Assembly: GCA_024233935.1 (NCBI GenBank)
Contig: JACKOY010000014.1
Coordinates: 1 to 64,000 of the forward strand
DNA from: Spirochaetales bacterium
Lineage (GTDB): Bacteria; Spirochaetota; Leptospiria; Leptospirales; Leptonemataceae
Direction: 5' to 3'
Length of the DNA: 64,000 nt
Below are positions 43,813 through 52,896 of this stretch, piece after piece. Under the pieces are notes generated by a model that searched no databases, was not told the DNA's origin, and saw only the letters and a list, made by a program, of their open reading frames with translations. Numbering within the stretch: position 1 is the first letter of the stretch; the number at the start of each line of letters is the position of its first letter. Both the position numbers and the translations under genes were made by a program.

Positions 43813-44883
43813 TCATTGCTGCAGGTAATCGATGTAGCTGACGTCCGGAATGCGCACCCGCCGAATCCCGGCAGTCGTGTGCACGACCAGGACATCGCCG
43901 GCCTGGGCAACCACGGCTCCTGAAACCTGCGTTTCGTCCCTCAGATTGACAACTTCCAGGAACTGGTACTCGTTGCGCAACGCATCGGTCGAACTCAGAT
44001 CAAAGGCCGAGGCGTGCTCTTCCAGGCGGTCCAGGGCGGCGTCTCGTTCGGTCGTGTAGGCGCTTGCCAGTTCGTCACGCAGATCGGTCTGGCCCTGTCC
44101 GTCGGCCGCACGTTCGATCAACTCCTGATCGAGCTGAACCAGGGTCATGGCCTCGGCCTGCTCCCGCAGACCGATCGGAGCACTCTGGACTCGAACCGGT
44201 TCAGCCACTGCGCTCAATTCTTCCAGAGCGGGCGGGGTTTCGTTCGAAGCCTCACTCGCGTTCATGCGTTCAATCACAGAAACGGTCTGGCTATCGAGGG
44301 TGGCCTGCTCGCTGGCGCCGACAACCACCTCCTGCCCTTCGAGCACCTGTTCGATCGCGGCGCGGTCCGCCGCCGGTAGCTCCGGATCTTCAAGGGCGCG
44401 CACGCGGGGTCGCAGAGCCACCTGACCGTCTTGCACCACCAGGTGCGCGCCGGATTCCGGCACCTCTTCGATTGTAAACGTTGTGCCCCGCACGCCCGCT
44501 ATCGCGGTCGGTGTCACCACCCGGAAGTCTTCGTCGGCGGCCGAGCGTTCGACCCGCGCGATCAGACTGCCCTGGCTCAGATTCAGGCTGGTGCCCGCTA
44601 CCAGATTGGCCACCTCAACATGGCTGTAAGCCCGTAAGCGCACCACGGAACCGGTGGACGTCTGCAGGTCCATGGGGCTCGTCGAGGTGACCAGTCGGTC
44701 TCCGGTCTGGACAAGCGTCCCGACTGCCACGGGCTCGCTTTCTCCGCCCCGCTCCAGGCGGGCATCCTGCCCCGCGTAGGTCACAATCAGTCTTACGGTC
44801 TGTTCAGGAGTCGAACAGGAAGCCGCAAAACCGAGCAGCGCGGTAAGAATGATACTTGTTGATCGAAAATGTGCAAAGTTCAT
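43813..44883 (-). CDS. FecR-domain lipoprotein (LipL45-like)
   Basis: 356 residues from the methionine of MNFAHFRSTSII. The signal peptide ends in LGFAASC, a lipobox. A FecR domain is seen at about 45-140: GTLVQTGDRLVTS, GSVVRLRAYSHVEV, GSLIARVERSAADEDFRVVTP and GVRGTTFTIEE. A long helical segment with Glu/Gln-rich stretches follows, and a C-terminal beta segment (GDVLVVHTTAGIRRVRIPD). As an outer-membrane or periplasmic lipoprotein it resembles leptospiral LipL45 and is not a typical inner-membrane FecR anti-sigma protein. Function of such proteins is not known. Confidence 0.75.
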   Translation of the reverse strand: MNFAHFRSTSIILTALLGFAASCSTPEQTVRLIVTYAGQDARLERGGESEPVAVGTLVQTGDRLVTSTSPMDLQTSTGSVVRLRAYSHVEVANLVAGTSLNLSQGSLIARVERSAADEDFRVVTPTAIAGVRGTTFTIEEVPESGAHLVVQDGQVALRPRVRALEDPELPAADRAAIEQVLEGQEVVVGASEQATLDSQTVSVIERMNASEASNETPPALEELSAVAEPVRVQSAPIGLREQAEAMTLVQLDQELIERAADGQGQTDLRDELASAYTTERDAALDRLEEHASAFDLSSTDALRNEYQFLEVVNLRDETQVSGAVVAQAGDVLVVHTTAGIRRVRIPDVSYIDYLQQ

Positions 44884-44979
44884 GGTGGGTCTCACTCGCG
44901 GGTAGTGCTTCCAGTAGATGCTACAATGCCAGTAGTTCAACAACAATCCTATAGTGGCTTTTTTGCAGGTTAGCGCTCC

Positions 44980-45915
44980 GTGATCGACATTACCCGAAAA
45001 GCAATCACTCTGCGCACTGCAACCGCCACGGCCCATTTGCGTTGTTCGCCGACCAGTCTGGATCTGCTCGGTGGCGGGCCGGCTTTGAACTCCAGACTGG
45101 CTTCGGCCCAGGCAGCCGGCTTCCTGGCTGCCAAGCAGACCTCCCTCTTGATACCGCATTGCCATCCAGTTCCTATCGACGGCCTCTCGTTTGAATTCCT
45201 GCTTCAGAGTGAGGCGCCGACCGGAATCGAGATACGCGCCCGTGGCCTTTCGATTTTCCGAACCGGCATTGAAATGGAAGTCCTGAGCGCCGCGAGCATT
45301 GCGGCCCTTTGTCTTTACGAGGCTCTGTTAGAAACCGATCCACAACTCGAGATCAGTGAAATCCGGCTTCTGGAAAAGACCGGCGGACGTAGCCAGAGTC
45401 GTCACCGCCTGCCCGAACAGATCGCTACCGCTGTCCTGGTGGTTTCCGACCGCTGTTCGCGCGGCGAGACTGTGGATCGCTCCGGCCCACTGATCGCCGG
45501 TCGCTTACAGGAACTCGGCGCTGAAGTGCAGGAGCAACGCCTGGTGCCCGACGATCCGGAGCGGATCACCGCGGCCGTCACAGAGTGGGCCGAGCGTGGT
45601 GTGGACTTTGTCTTTGTTACAGGTGGTACCGGCATTGGCCCACGTGACAACACGGTGCCCGCGCTTGCGCAAATTCTGGATCTTGAAATGCCCGGGGTCA
45701 GCGAGGCCATGCGCGTTCACGGACAGATGCGCACACCGATGGCAATGTTTTCCCGGGCGATCGCCGGCACGATCGGTCGGACCGTTGTGGTAAGCCTGCC
45801 TGGCTCCACCGGCGGCGTGCGCGATGGTCTCGATGCGATTTTGCCGGCCTTGTTTCATGCCCACGACATGTTGCTGGGGGCCGCGCACGCACCGGAGAAG
45901 GGAAGCGCCCCATGA
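44980..45915 (+). CDS. MoaC-MogA fusion, molybdopterin synthesis protein with degenerate MoaC half
   Basis: 311 residues from a GTG. Residues 1-140 are MoaC-like: AAKQTSLLIPHCHPVPIDG, RTGIEMEVLSAASIAAL and LLEKTGGRSQS. The lysines needed for cyclic pyranopterin formation are missing: the K51 position is A35, the D128 position is E114, and the K131 position is L117 (numbering of E. coli MoaC against this protein). Residues about 145-311 are MogA/MoaB: VVSDRCSRGETVDRSG, VTGGTGIGPRDNT and PGSTGGVRDGLDA, all intact. So the adenylyltransferase half probably works while MoaC may not. It overlaps moaE by 4 nt. Confidence 0.88.
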   Translation: MIDITRKAITLRTATATAHLRCSPTSLDLLGGGPALNSRLASAQAAGFLAAKQTSLLIPHCHPVPIDGLSFEFLLQSEAPTGIEIRARGLSIFRTGIEMEVLSAASIAALCLYEALLETDPQLEISEIRLLEKTGGRSQSRHRLPEQIATAVLVVSDRCSRGETVDRSGPLIAGRLQELGAEVQEQRLVPDDPERITAAVTEWAERGVDFVFVTGGTGIGPRDNTVPALAQILDLEMPGVSEAMRVHGQMRTPMAMFSRAIAGTIGRTVVVSLPGSTGGVRDGLDAILPALFHAHDMLLGAAHAPEKGSAP

Positions 45916-46370
45916 AGCCATTCGAAACGGCGGTCAAGAATCCAACTATTTACGCCCGTATCTCCGATCAGGCGCTCGATTCCGGCGAACTGGATCGTTT
46001 TTGCGCGGACGATGATCGCAGTGGGGGACAGGTCCTGTTCCGGGGTGTCGTGCGGGGCTCGGCCGACGGCAGAGCCGTCGCGCGTCTGGAATACGAAGTG
46101 CACGAAGCGATTGCCTTAAACACGATGCGCACCATTCTTCAGGAAGTCGCCGCCTCTTCGGCGCTTCACTTTGCCGGGGCCATCCATCGAGGCGGCGTGG
46201 TCCTCCCGGGCCAACCTGCGGTGCTGGTCCTGACTGCGGCGCGTCATCGCCGGGCGGCGTACCAGGCGAACGAAGCCATCATACACCGCATTAAGCACGA
46301 GGCGCCGATCTGGAAGAAGGAAGTATTTGTCGATGGCACTCATCGCTGGGGCCACAATTGCGAACACTGA
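45912..46370 (+). CDS. moaE: Molybdopterin synthase catalytic subunit MoaE
   Basis: 152 residues. The MoaE pattern is shown by GQVLFRGVVRG, LEYEVHEAIALNTMR, a strand with AGAIHRGGVVLPGQPAVLV, and YQANEAIIHRIKHEAPIWKKE with the catalytic lysines. It inserts sulfur from MoaD thiocarboxylate into precursor Z. MoaD and MoaA are not in the window. ATGA overlap with the MoaC-MogA gene. Confidence 0.92.
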   Translation: MKPFETAVKNPTIYARISDQALDSGELDRFCADDDRSGGQVLFRGVVRGSADGRAVARLEYEVHEAIALNTMRTILQEVAASSALHFAGAIHRGGVVLPGQPAVLVLTAARHRRAAYQANEAIIHRIKHEAPIWKKEVFVDGTHRWGHNCEH

Positions 46371-46521
46371 GATTATGGCCTGTCGCTCCGCACGTCTTCG
46401 GAGTGAGATGGGTGTCCTTCCTGAATCTGGTTTACAAATCAGCCGATCCTGGAGCCCCAAATGCCTTCCCTGTTGGGTCACAGATCAGCGAGGTAGAGTG
46501 TCCAAAAACAAGAGGACTCCC

Positions 46522-47385
46522 GTGGAACAGTTAGAAGAAGAACGCGAATTGGTCGGTCGGGCCATGGCCGGAAACCTGAAGAGCATGGAGCGGCTTCTCC
46601 AGAGCATACAGGACGGCGTGTTTGGTCTTGCCGTCAAGTTTCTCTGGCACCCCGAAGACGCCGAAGATGCGACCCAGGAAATCCTGCTGCGCATCGTGAC
46701 TCATCTGCATACCTTTCGATTCGAGAGTCGGTTTTCCACCTGGTCCTACCGGGTGGCCGTAAACTACTTGTTGAATGTGCGGCGCAGCCGGGCGGAACGA
46801 CTGCACGCCGAGCAGGCATTCATTGATCCAGACCGGGTTGCCGATGCCGGCGGGCCGTCCTTCGTAGAAGACGTGGAGCAGCAGATTCTGGCGGGCCATG
46901 TTCGCGTGGCCTGCAGCCACGGCATGCTCATGGCGCTCGAACGAGAAGATCGTATGGTTTTTCTGCTGGGCGTTGTCATGGGCATTTCTGGAGCGGACGC
47001 GGCCCGCATCATGGATATTTCGCCGGTCGCCTATCGCAAGCGCCTCAGCCGGGCGCGGCAGCGAATGCAGACTTTTGTCGAAGGGCGCTGCGGATTGATT
47101 CGTTCCAGCAATGCCTGTCGCTGCGATCGGCGTGTCCGTCAGAGTCAGGAGGCGGGCATTCTTCAGCCGTACCTGGATTTATCGGCGGAGCTGCAGCGTA
47201 GCGGGCGTTACGAGGCAACTGAGATGCGTATGCTTGCCGACCAAAAGCAATTGAACACGATCGGTGAACTTTTCGCCAACAAAGCCCTGAGCCGTACCCC
47301 GGAGCGCGTCCTCGATCGCGTGCGCGCCCTCTTTCGATCCGACAAGCTGCACGTCCTGCGGGAAACCATGCCGGACGTAAACTAG
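46522..47385 (+). CDS. Sigma-70 family (ECF-like) RNA polymerase sigma factor with Cys motif
   Basis: About 287 residues from a GTG at 46522 that follows AGAGGA; a GTG at 46498 is an alternative. Region 2 is clear (MERLLQSIQDGVFGLAVKFL, HPEDAEDATQEILLRIVTHL, FRFESRFSTWSYRVAVN). Region 4 follows (EREDRMVFLLGVVMGISGADAA, ISPVAYRKRLSRARQRM). After it comes an extra 95-residue tail that starts with CGLIRSSNACRC at about 190-201, a cysteine pattern also found in a group of such sigma factors, then a helical end. Target genes unknown; its gene follows moaE by 151 nt. Confidence 0.85.
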   Translation: MEQLEEERELVGRAMAGNLKSMERLLQSIQDGVFGLAVKFLWHPEDAEDATQEILLRIVTHLHTFRFESRFSTWSYRVAVNYLLNVRRSRAERLHAEQAFIDPDRVADAGGPSFVEDVEQQILAGHVRVACSHGMLMALEREDRMVFLLGVVMGISGADAARIMDISPVAYRKRLSRARQRMQTFVEGRCGLIRSSNACRCDRRVRQSQEAGILQPYLDLSAELQRSGRYEATEMRMLADQKQLNTIGELFANKALSRTPERVLDRVRALFRSDKLHVLRETMPDVN

Positions 47386-47387
47386 GC

Positions 47388-47422
47388 CGCGCGATTTTTT
47401 ATTACGGGCGCAAAATCGCGCG
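47388..47422. terminator. 11-bp inverted repeat after the sigma factor gene
   Basis: CGCGCGATTTT (47388-47398) and AAAATCGCGCG (47412-47422) form a perfect 11-bp stem with a 13-nt loop directly after the sigma factor stop (47385). T residues run within the left arm. It may be an imperfect terminator for the sigma gene or an operator in front of comEC, which starts 34 nt later. Confidence 0.45.
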
Positions 47423-47455
47423 CAACAGAACACATTCGGGCGACCTTTCCCGGGT

Positions 47456-49165
47456 ATGGCGCCCGCTACGATTTTGAAATTGTTCTTCTTGTTACTGGCC
47501 TCTATCGTTCTCGGGGGTGGTCCCTCTGGCTTCGAGCACTGGACGATGGCGCTGGTCGTCTGTGCCGTTGCGGTTGCTCTACTGTGCCCGTTTGCCGGTC
47601 CTGGATGGCGATCGGGATTGCTTTGTTTCGCTCTGCTCTTGTCCGCCTTCAGTCTGCGACTCGCCAGCCTGGAGAGGCCTCCGGCCCCCGGGGTCTTTTT
47701 TGAGGCGGATGCCGGACATCCGGATTACAACCGGGCACTCCGGGCCCGTCTGCGTGTGATTTCTACCATCGGGCCGCAACGTTATCTGGCTCAGATTCGG
47801 CTTCTTTCACGGGAACGTCGGGTCCGACGTTCCTGGCCGCCCCGTTTTTTCGAAACCGAACGCTTTGTGTCCCCGCCGATTGCCAGGTTGATCGTGCGTA
47901 TGTACGGCCCGGATCTGCATCGCGGTTGTGTGCTCCAGGTGCGGCTCTATGGGCGCGGTGTGGCGCGCGTGGCACCCACCCCGGAAGGCCCGTTCGACTA
48001 CGGCGCCTATCTCTGGCGTCTGGGGGCCGATGGTTCGGCGTTCTTATCCCGGCGCTATCATGTTCTGGACGAAGACTGTCCTTCACCCGATTGGAGGAGC
48101 AGGGTTCAGAGAAACCTGAAAGAGGGCTTTCATCGCTCGGGCTTTTCCCCCGGAGAAACTCGTCTGGCCCTGGCGCTTGTTCTGGGCCGCGCGGCTTATC
48201 TCAACCGGTCGTTTCGAGAGAGCGCGCGAAGGGCCGGCGTTATGCATTTGTTTGCAGCCAGTGGCCTCCATCTCGGCATCGTTTACGCGTGCTTCTATTT
48301 ACCGCTCGCTCTTCTGTACGGACGTCGCGCCCGCCGCGCGATCTTTCCTCCGCTTGTTCCCTGCCTGGGCATGGTCTTACTGTTGGGCGCCCCAATTTCA
48401 CTTTTACGTTCGGTGCTCTTCTTGAGCTTCGGGGCCGCCCAGAGCCTCACCGGACGAAAACTCCGGCCAACGCATCTGCTGCTCAATACGGCCCTCACCG
48501 TCGCTTTGCTGGATCCGAAGGCGTTGCTGAGCCCGGGTTCGCTACTGTCGTTCGCCGCCGTAAGCGGGATCTTGTTCTTTTACAGCGAGGCGGCCGAAGT
48601 TTTGAGTCTGGAGCGACGCTGGCTACCGTGGCGGTTGGTTCTTGCGCAGCTGTGCCTGACCGGCTGTGCTTCGCTTCTTGCGGCGCCGCTCGCTTCACTT
48701 CTTTTTGGTGGTTTCGCCGGGGGAGCGCCCCTGGCCAATCTGTTCTGTGCCCCGCTCATTGGCTTCGGGCTGCCACTATTGTATGCTCTGGGAGCGCTCT
48801 TGCAGTTTGGTCTGCCGGCCGAAATGCTCGCCGCGCCGGTTCTGGGGTGCTTTGCATTGTTTCGCCTGGCGCTCGAATTGCCGATCTTTTCCATCCTGTA
48901 TCGGAATCCCTGGCCCCATTGGGCGCTTGTGGGCGGGCCTTTGCTGGCCATGTTTTTTGCGCTTCGAAAGTGTCGCTTCTGGACGTCCAGATCCGGGGCG
49001 CACCGGTCCCGGTGGCGGGCCGCGTATGTGTTTGTGATGAGCGCCTTTGTTTTTGGCCCGGCGTTGCTCTGCGTCTCAGACCTGTTTGCGTCCAAGCGCG
49101 CTGGACTTCAGGCCCGCTCTGCCGGCACGTGGGTCCAACAGCAAAAACGAAGACGGAACCCTTGA
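47456..49165 (+). CDS. comEC: ComEC/Rec2 family DNA-uptake channel protein
   Basis: 569 residues, hydrophobic with an N-terminal cluster of helices, an OB-like soluble region (about 90-225) and a C-terminal competence domain with the family motif MHLFAASGLHLGI and VTLL-type helices including GSLLSFAAVSGILFFYS. It forms the inner-membrane channel for single-stranded DNA uptake. The C-terminal metallo-beta-lactamase domain of many ComEC proteins is absent. No other com genes are near. The TGA stop overlaps a TTG start of rsmA. Confidence 0.88.
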   Translation: MAPATILKLFFLLLASIVLGGGPSGFEHWTMALVVCAVAVALLCPFAGPGWRSGLLCFALLLSAFSLRLASLERPPAPGVFFEADAGHPDYNRALRARLRVISTIGPQRYLAQIRLLSRERRVRRSWPPRFFETERFVSPPIARLIVRMYGPDLHRGCVLQVRLYGRGVARVAPTPEGPFDYGAYLWRLGADGSAFLSRRYHVLDEDCPSPDWRSRVQRNLKEGFHRSGFSPGETRLALALVLGRAAYLNRSFRESARRAGVMHLFAASGLHLGIVYACFYLPLALLYGRRARRAIFPPLVPCLGMVLLLGAPISLLRSVLFLSFGAAQSLTGRKLRPTHLLLNTALTVALLDPKALLSPGSLLSFAAVSGILFFYSEAAEVLSLERRWLPWRLVLAQLCLTGCASLLAAPLASLLFGGFAGGAPLANLFCAPLIGFGLPLLYALGALLQFGLPAEMLAAPVLGCFALFRLALELPIFSILYRNPWPHWALVGGPLLAMFFALRKCRFWTSRSGAHRSRWRAAYVFVMSAFVFGPALLCVSDLFASKRAGLQARSAGTWVQQQKRRRNP

Positions 49166-50061
49166 ACCCACCCACCGATGAAAGCTTTCCGTTCTATAGT
49201 CCCGGTCGTATTCGGTCCGCTCTGGAAGAACGGGGCGCCCGAATACGGAAACGCTGGGGCCAGAACTTCCTGATCGATCCGAACACCGCCCGGGAGATTG
49301 CGGCCACCCTGGCCTGCAAAACCGGCGATACGGTGCTCGAGATCGGCAGTGGCCCCGGCGCCCTGACCCGCGCCCTTCTGGATCGCGGCCTCCAGGTCTA
49401 CGCGGTGGAAATCGATCGGGCGCTGGCGGGTATGTGGCGGGAGGCTTTCGGGGAGAGCGGCCCGGCCCTCCTGGAGGCGGATGCGCGCGAAGTATTGGCC
49501 CGGCTTCAATCCGATTTGGCGCTCGAGTTTGCCGATGGACGTACGCTTTCTGGAGGCGAGCTGCGTTTTGTTTGTGGCAATCTGCCCTATTACATAACGA
49601 CCGAGCTTCTAACGGGGTGTGCCGCCCTGACCGGAATTGAAGGCGCCGTGTTCCTGGTGCAAAAGGAATTCGCCGATCGCATCACTGCAAACGCTGTTCG
49701 GAGCTCCCTCGGGGTCTATCTACGAAACGCCGGTCGATGGGAGACGAAACGCCTTGTTTCCCCGGACTGCTTTTATCCGCGTCCGGGGGTGCGTTCGGCC
49801 GTGCTTACGTTTCAGCGGGAGCCGTTCCGATGTGATCCGCAGGTACTCGAAGCCATCTTGCGTCCGAGTTTCGGGCAGCGTCGCAAGCAGTTGCGAAACG
49901 CCTGGCAGAGCAAAACATCAGAAATACCAATTGAGTGGTTGTTGGAGGCGGCCGAACGCGTTGGGATTTCTGTAGATTGGCGGGCCGAGCAGCTTTCGTA
50001 CGAACAGTATTTCAATTTGGCGACAGATCTGAAAGAGCGAATTGCAGAAGAAAACCGGTAA
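49162..50061 (+). CDS. rsmA: 16S rRNA dimethyladenosine transferase RsmA (KsgA)
   Basis: 299 residues from the TTG that overlaps the comEC stop (TTGA). Motifs: KRWGQNFLIDPNTAREI, the SAM loop VLEIGSGPGALTRALL, VYAVEIDRAL, and CGNLPYYITTELL with the NLPY catalytic motif. C-terminal helical domain includes FYPRPGVRSAVLTF and GQRRKQLRNA. Dimethylates A1518 and A1519 of 16S rRNA. The TTG is the only reasonable start in frame. Confidence 0.95.
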   Translation: MNPPTDESFPFYSPGRIRSALEERGARIRKRWGQNFLIDPNTAREIAATLACKTGDTVLEIGSGPGALTRALLDRGLQVYAVEIDRALAGMWREAFGESGPALLEADAREVLARLQSDLALEFADGRTLSGGELRFVCGNLPYYITTELLTGCAALTGIEGAVFLVQKEFADRITANAVRSSLGVYLRNAGRWETKRLVSPDCFYPRPGVRSAVLTFQREPFRCDPQVLEAILRPSFGQRRKQLRNAWQSKTSEIPIEWLLEAAERVGISVDWRAEQLSYEQYFNLATDLKERIAEENR

Positions 50062-50089
50062 GGGCTTGCTTTTTGCTTTTTTCATTTGA

Positions 50090-50103
50090 TGTACTGGTGT
50101 ACT
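50090..50103 (+). promoter_or_regulatory. TGTACT direct repeat before the TonB-dependent receptor gene
   Basis: TGTACT occurs at 50090-50095 and again at 50098-50103, 8 nt before the receptor ATG. The spacing and position would allow a regulator to cover the ribosome binding region or a start site. The same stretch can also pair as GTAC-TGGT-GTAC. No known Fur box is seen. Confidence 0.35.
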
Positions 50104-50110
50104 TTCGGTC

Positions 50111-52876
50111 ATGTCTGCGGTCTACAGCAGGTGGTTTTTTGCCGGCCTGATTACGCTTGTCTGGGCGCCCGCCGTCCTGGCGCAGGACGAACGTTCGTCG
50201 ACGCGCATCCTTCTGGGGCGCTTCGAAAGTCTGGGCACGAGCGAGCCTGCGATCGAACAGTCCATAGGGCTTTCGGTTCGTGAGCAGTTGCAATCGGCCG
50301 GCCTCGACGTGCAGGAACGGCCCGAGAACGCCACGGAACTCCGCGAGCTTCGGACCACTTTGGACGGTGATCTGATTGTCGGCGGCTACTATTCGCGGGG
50401 CGCCCGCAATCAGCTGAGCATCTATGCGCAGCTGTATCGGATCTCCGATGGGGCCCTTGTCGATGCCGTTTCCGAGCAGAGTCTGGTAGACCGGGTTCGA
50501 GAGGTGGACGAGGAGTCGTCCAGGGCCGATGAATTGTTGCGTTCTGACGAGCAGGCCGTGGCGGAGTTTTCACAGCGTCTGGTTCACCGCTTGCGATCGA
50601 ATCCCCGGTTCGCCGTGCGTTCGGAAAACCTGAACGAATCGATCTATGCCAACCCGGAACTGGCCGGCCGGCTGGGGCCCGAAATTGAAAGCAGTTCGGC
50701 CGCGGTAAGTTCCGTGTTTGCGTATCTGGAGGATCAGGAAGTGGTTACGGCATCGCGGGCTTCCACATCGCTGCGCGAGGCGCCGGCGGCGGTATACGTA
50801 ATTACGGAGCGGATGATTCGGGAGCGCGGTTATCGCACTCTCGTCGATGCGTTGCATGACGTTCCGGGTTTTGACATCATTCACACCAGCGGTATTTTTC
50901 CCGACCTGATTCACCAGCGGGGACTCGTTGGCAACAACCAGCGCACTTTGCTGTACGTGAATGGAGTTCTGGATAACAATCTGACCGAAAGTGCCATACT
51001 CGCGGGCAGTCTGCGCTTTCCGCTGCATAACGTGGAGCGCATTGAAGTTGTGGCGGGCCCGTCTTCGGCGGTTTACGGCGCCAACGCGTTTAACGGTGTC
51101 ATCAACATCATTACCAGGGATGGCTCCGATGGGGACGTGTATCAGTTTGAGGGAACTGCCGGTTGGTGGGAGAGCAATTTTCGAAATCCGGCCGGCTCCG
51201 GCAGCATCACGGCGCGTGGCATAGCCGGGCTTGCGGATGAGCCGGTATTGTACAGCGTTAGCGCCTATTACCTCAAAAGCCAGGGGCCGTACTTTGGTGA
51301 TCGGCGCCGGCTGGATGCCAAATCGTACGATAACAACGACGTTAGTTATCACGTCGAGCAGGAGCTGTGCGGAGGCCAGTGCGAACCGGGGCCGACCGCC
51401 GTTGGGTACTATTGGTCACCGCTGTACAATGTATCGGACGAGGACCACTACAATGTAATGGCCACCTTTCACTACCAGGGATTGCGTTTCCAGACCTTAA
51501 ACTGGCAGTACCTGCAGGGTCAGGGTACATTCTCCAATGCAACCAACACCATCGATACGCGTCAGCAGGGTTATCAGGGTAGCAATTGGGATTTCCGCAA
51601 CAACAGCGTCCTTTTGGGCTACACCCACGACTGGGGGGAGCGGTTGAGTCTCGACAGTGAGCTGGTGGTCCGACACACGGAGATACTGAGTTCCAGTCAT
51701 GAACAGGTCCCCAACGAAACGACACCGAATTTTTTCTATCGTCCGGACGATCACACAACTGTATCTGACTACGCGCGCCCGGACTATTCCTACGAAGCGG
51801 AAGAGCGACTGCAATGGAGACCGACCGACGGTCTGACGACAACTCTGGGAGGATCAGCTTCCTATACGGTTGTGCCCCAGGGTTACGGGCAGCAGGAACG
51901 ATATCGTTACCGGAACTTCGGCGCCTATCTCGAGCAATTCTGGCGGCCCTGGCGCGCCCTGGCCTTGACCGGCGGCTATCGTTTTGACCGCAACACAATC
52001 TATGGAGTTTCGCACACTCCCCGACTGGGGGCAGTGGTTTCGCCTCTGCGGGACCTGACGCTAAAGCTTTTGCTCAGTACCGGCTTTCGGGCGCCCACGG
52101 CCTGGGAGACCCTTAATGCCACGTTGCAACGTCAGGCCAACCCGGAGCTGAAACCCGAGCGTATGCAGACTGTCGAAGCCGGGGTCGGTTACCGATTCCT
52201 GCGTCGTTACTACGTGTCGGTGCACGGCTATCAGACCCGCGTCAAGGATCTGCTCCTGGAAGTCGAGACCAACCAGCCAAACCCGGACGTTCCGGGGGAG
52301 AACTATACGCAGAACCAGAACGTCGGCACCGCCCGAATTCGAGGCGTGGAAAGTGAATTTGATCTATCTATTCTGGATTCGTTTCACGTGTTTCTGAACT
52401 ACACCTATAACGAAGGCGAGTATCGAGACCTGCCGGCTACTGTGACCGCCTCGCCCTCCACGACCGGTCGCACCGGTGACGACTACGGTCGGGATTTGAT
52501 CGAAGCGAGCACTGGAAGGACACTTATTCCGGACGAAGGCCCCATCCCCAATATCGCCCGGCATCGCCTCAATGCCGGCTTTACGTGGTACCTCTTTCGC
52601 AACTTTTCCCTGCACGCCCGGGCCAACTACGCCGATGTACGCCGAACGATTGCGTCCAATCCTGTGCGAACCACGCCCGGTTACACGCTGTTTCATATCA
52701 ACCTGCGTTGGGAAGATGCCTTTACACCTGGTTTGTATATGGACCTTTCGGTTCGAAACGCCGGAGATGACCCGGCATTTGACCCGGGCATTCGTACGGC
52801 CACCGGCGGTTACTATCCAACCATGCATCCGATAGAAGGGCGCAACATCTGGTTCACCCTGGGGTATCGTTTTTGA
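50111..52876 (+). CDS. TonB-dependent outer-membrane receptor with N-terminal extra domain
   Basis: 921 residues. A signal peptide ends in VLAQD. Residues about 28-165 form an extra mixed alpha/beta domain (ILLGRFESLGTSEPAIEQSI, LIVGGYYSRGARNQLSIYAQ) resembling the periplasmic domains of TolB-N/FlgO/CsgG-type proteins. The plug (about 215-330) carries REAPAAVYVITERMIRERG, ALHDVPGFDI, RTLLYVNGVLDNN and VEVVAGP-like GANAFNGVINIIT. A 22-strand-type barrel follows and ends in an aromatic residue (WFTLGYRF). The ligand is unknown; no tonB or exbB gene is near. It overlaps the next gene by a TTGA. Confidence 0.88.
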   Translation: MSAVYSRWFFAGLITLVWAPAVLAQDERSSTRILLGRFESLGTSEPAIEQSIGLSVREQLQSAGLDVQERPENATELRELRTTLDGDLIVGGYYSRGARNQLSIYAQLYRISDGALVDAVSEQSLVDRVREVDEESSRADELLRSDEQAVAEFSQRLVHRLRSNPRFAVRSENLNESIYANPELAGRLGPEIESSSAAVSSVFAYLEDQEVVTASRASTSLREAPAAVYVITERMIRERGYRTLVDALHDVPGFDIIHTSGIFPDLIHQRGLVGNNQRTLLYVNGVLDNNLTESAILAGSLRFPLHNVERIEVVAGPSSAVYGANAFNGVINIITRDGSDGDVYQFEGTAGWWESNFRNPAGSGSITARGIAGLADEPVLYSVSAYYLKSQGPYFGDRRRLDAKSYDNNDVSYHVEQELCGGQCEPGPTAVGYYWSPLYNVSDEDHYNVMATFHYQGLRFQTLNWQYLQGQGTFSNATNTIDTRQQGYQGSNWDFRNNSVLLGYTHDWGERLSLDSELVVRHTEILSSSHEQVPNETTPNFFYRPDDHTTVSDYARPDYSYEAEERLQWRPTDGLTTTLGGSASYTVVPQGYGQQERYRYRNFGAYLEQFWRPWRALALTGGYRFDRNTIYGVSHTPRLGAVVSPLRDLTLKLLLSTGFRAPTAWETLNATLQRQANPELKPERMQTVEAGVGYRFLRRYYVSVHGYQTRVKDLLLEVETNQPNPDVPGENYTQNQNVGTARIRGVESEFDLSILDSFHVFLNYTYNEGEYRDLPATVTASPSTTGRTGDDYGRDLIEASTGRTLIPDEGPIPNIARHRLNAGFTWYLFRNFSLHARANYADVRRTIASNPVRTTPGYTLFHINLRWEDAFTPGLYMDLSVRNAGDDPAFDPGIRTATGGYYPTMHPIEGRNIWFTLGYRF

Positions 52877-52896
52877 GGGACCCGGGCGCTATCGAG

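Noticed and set aside
43795..43815. CAT-rich repeat between trpS and the FecR lipoprotein gene
   Set aside because: A short ATCACC repeat resembles a His-tag codon string, but it lies between the two stops and is too short to mean anything.
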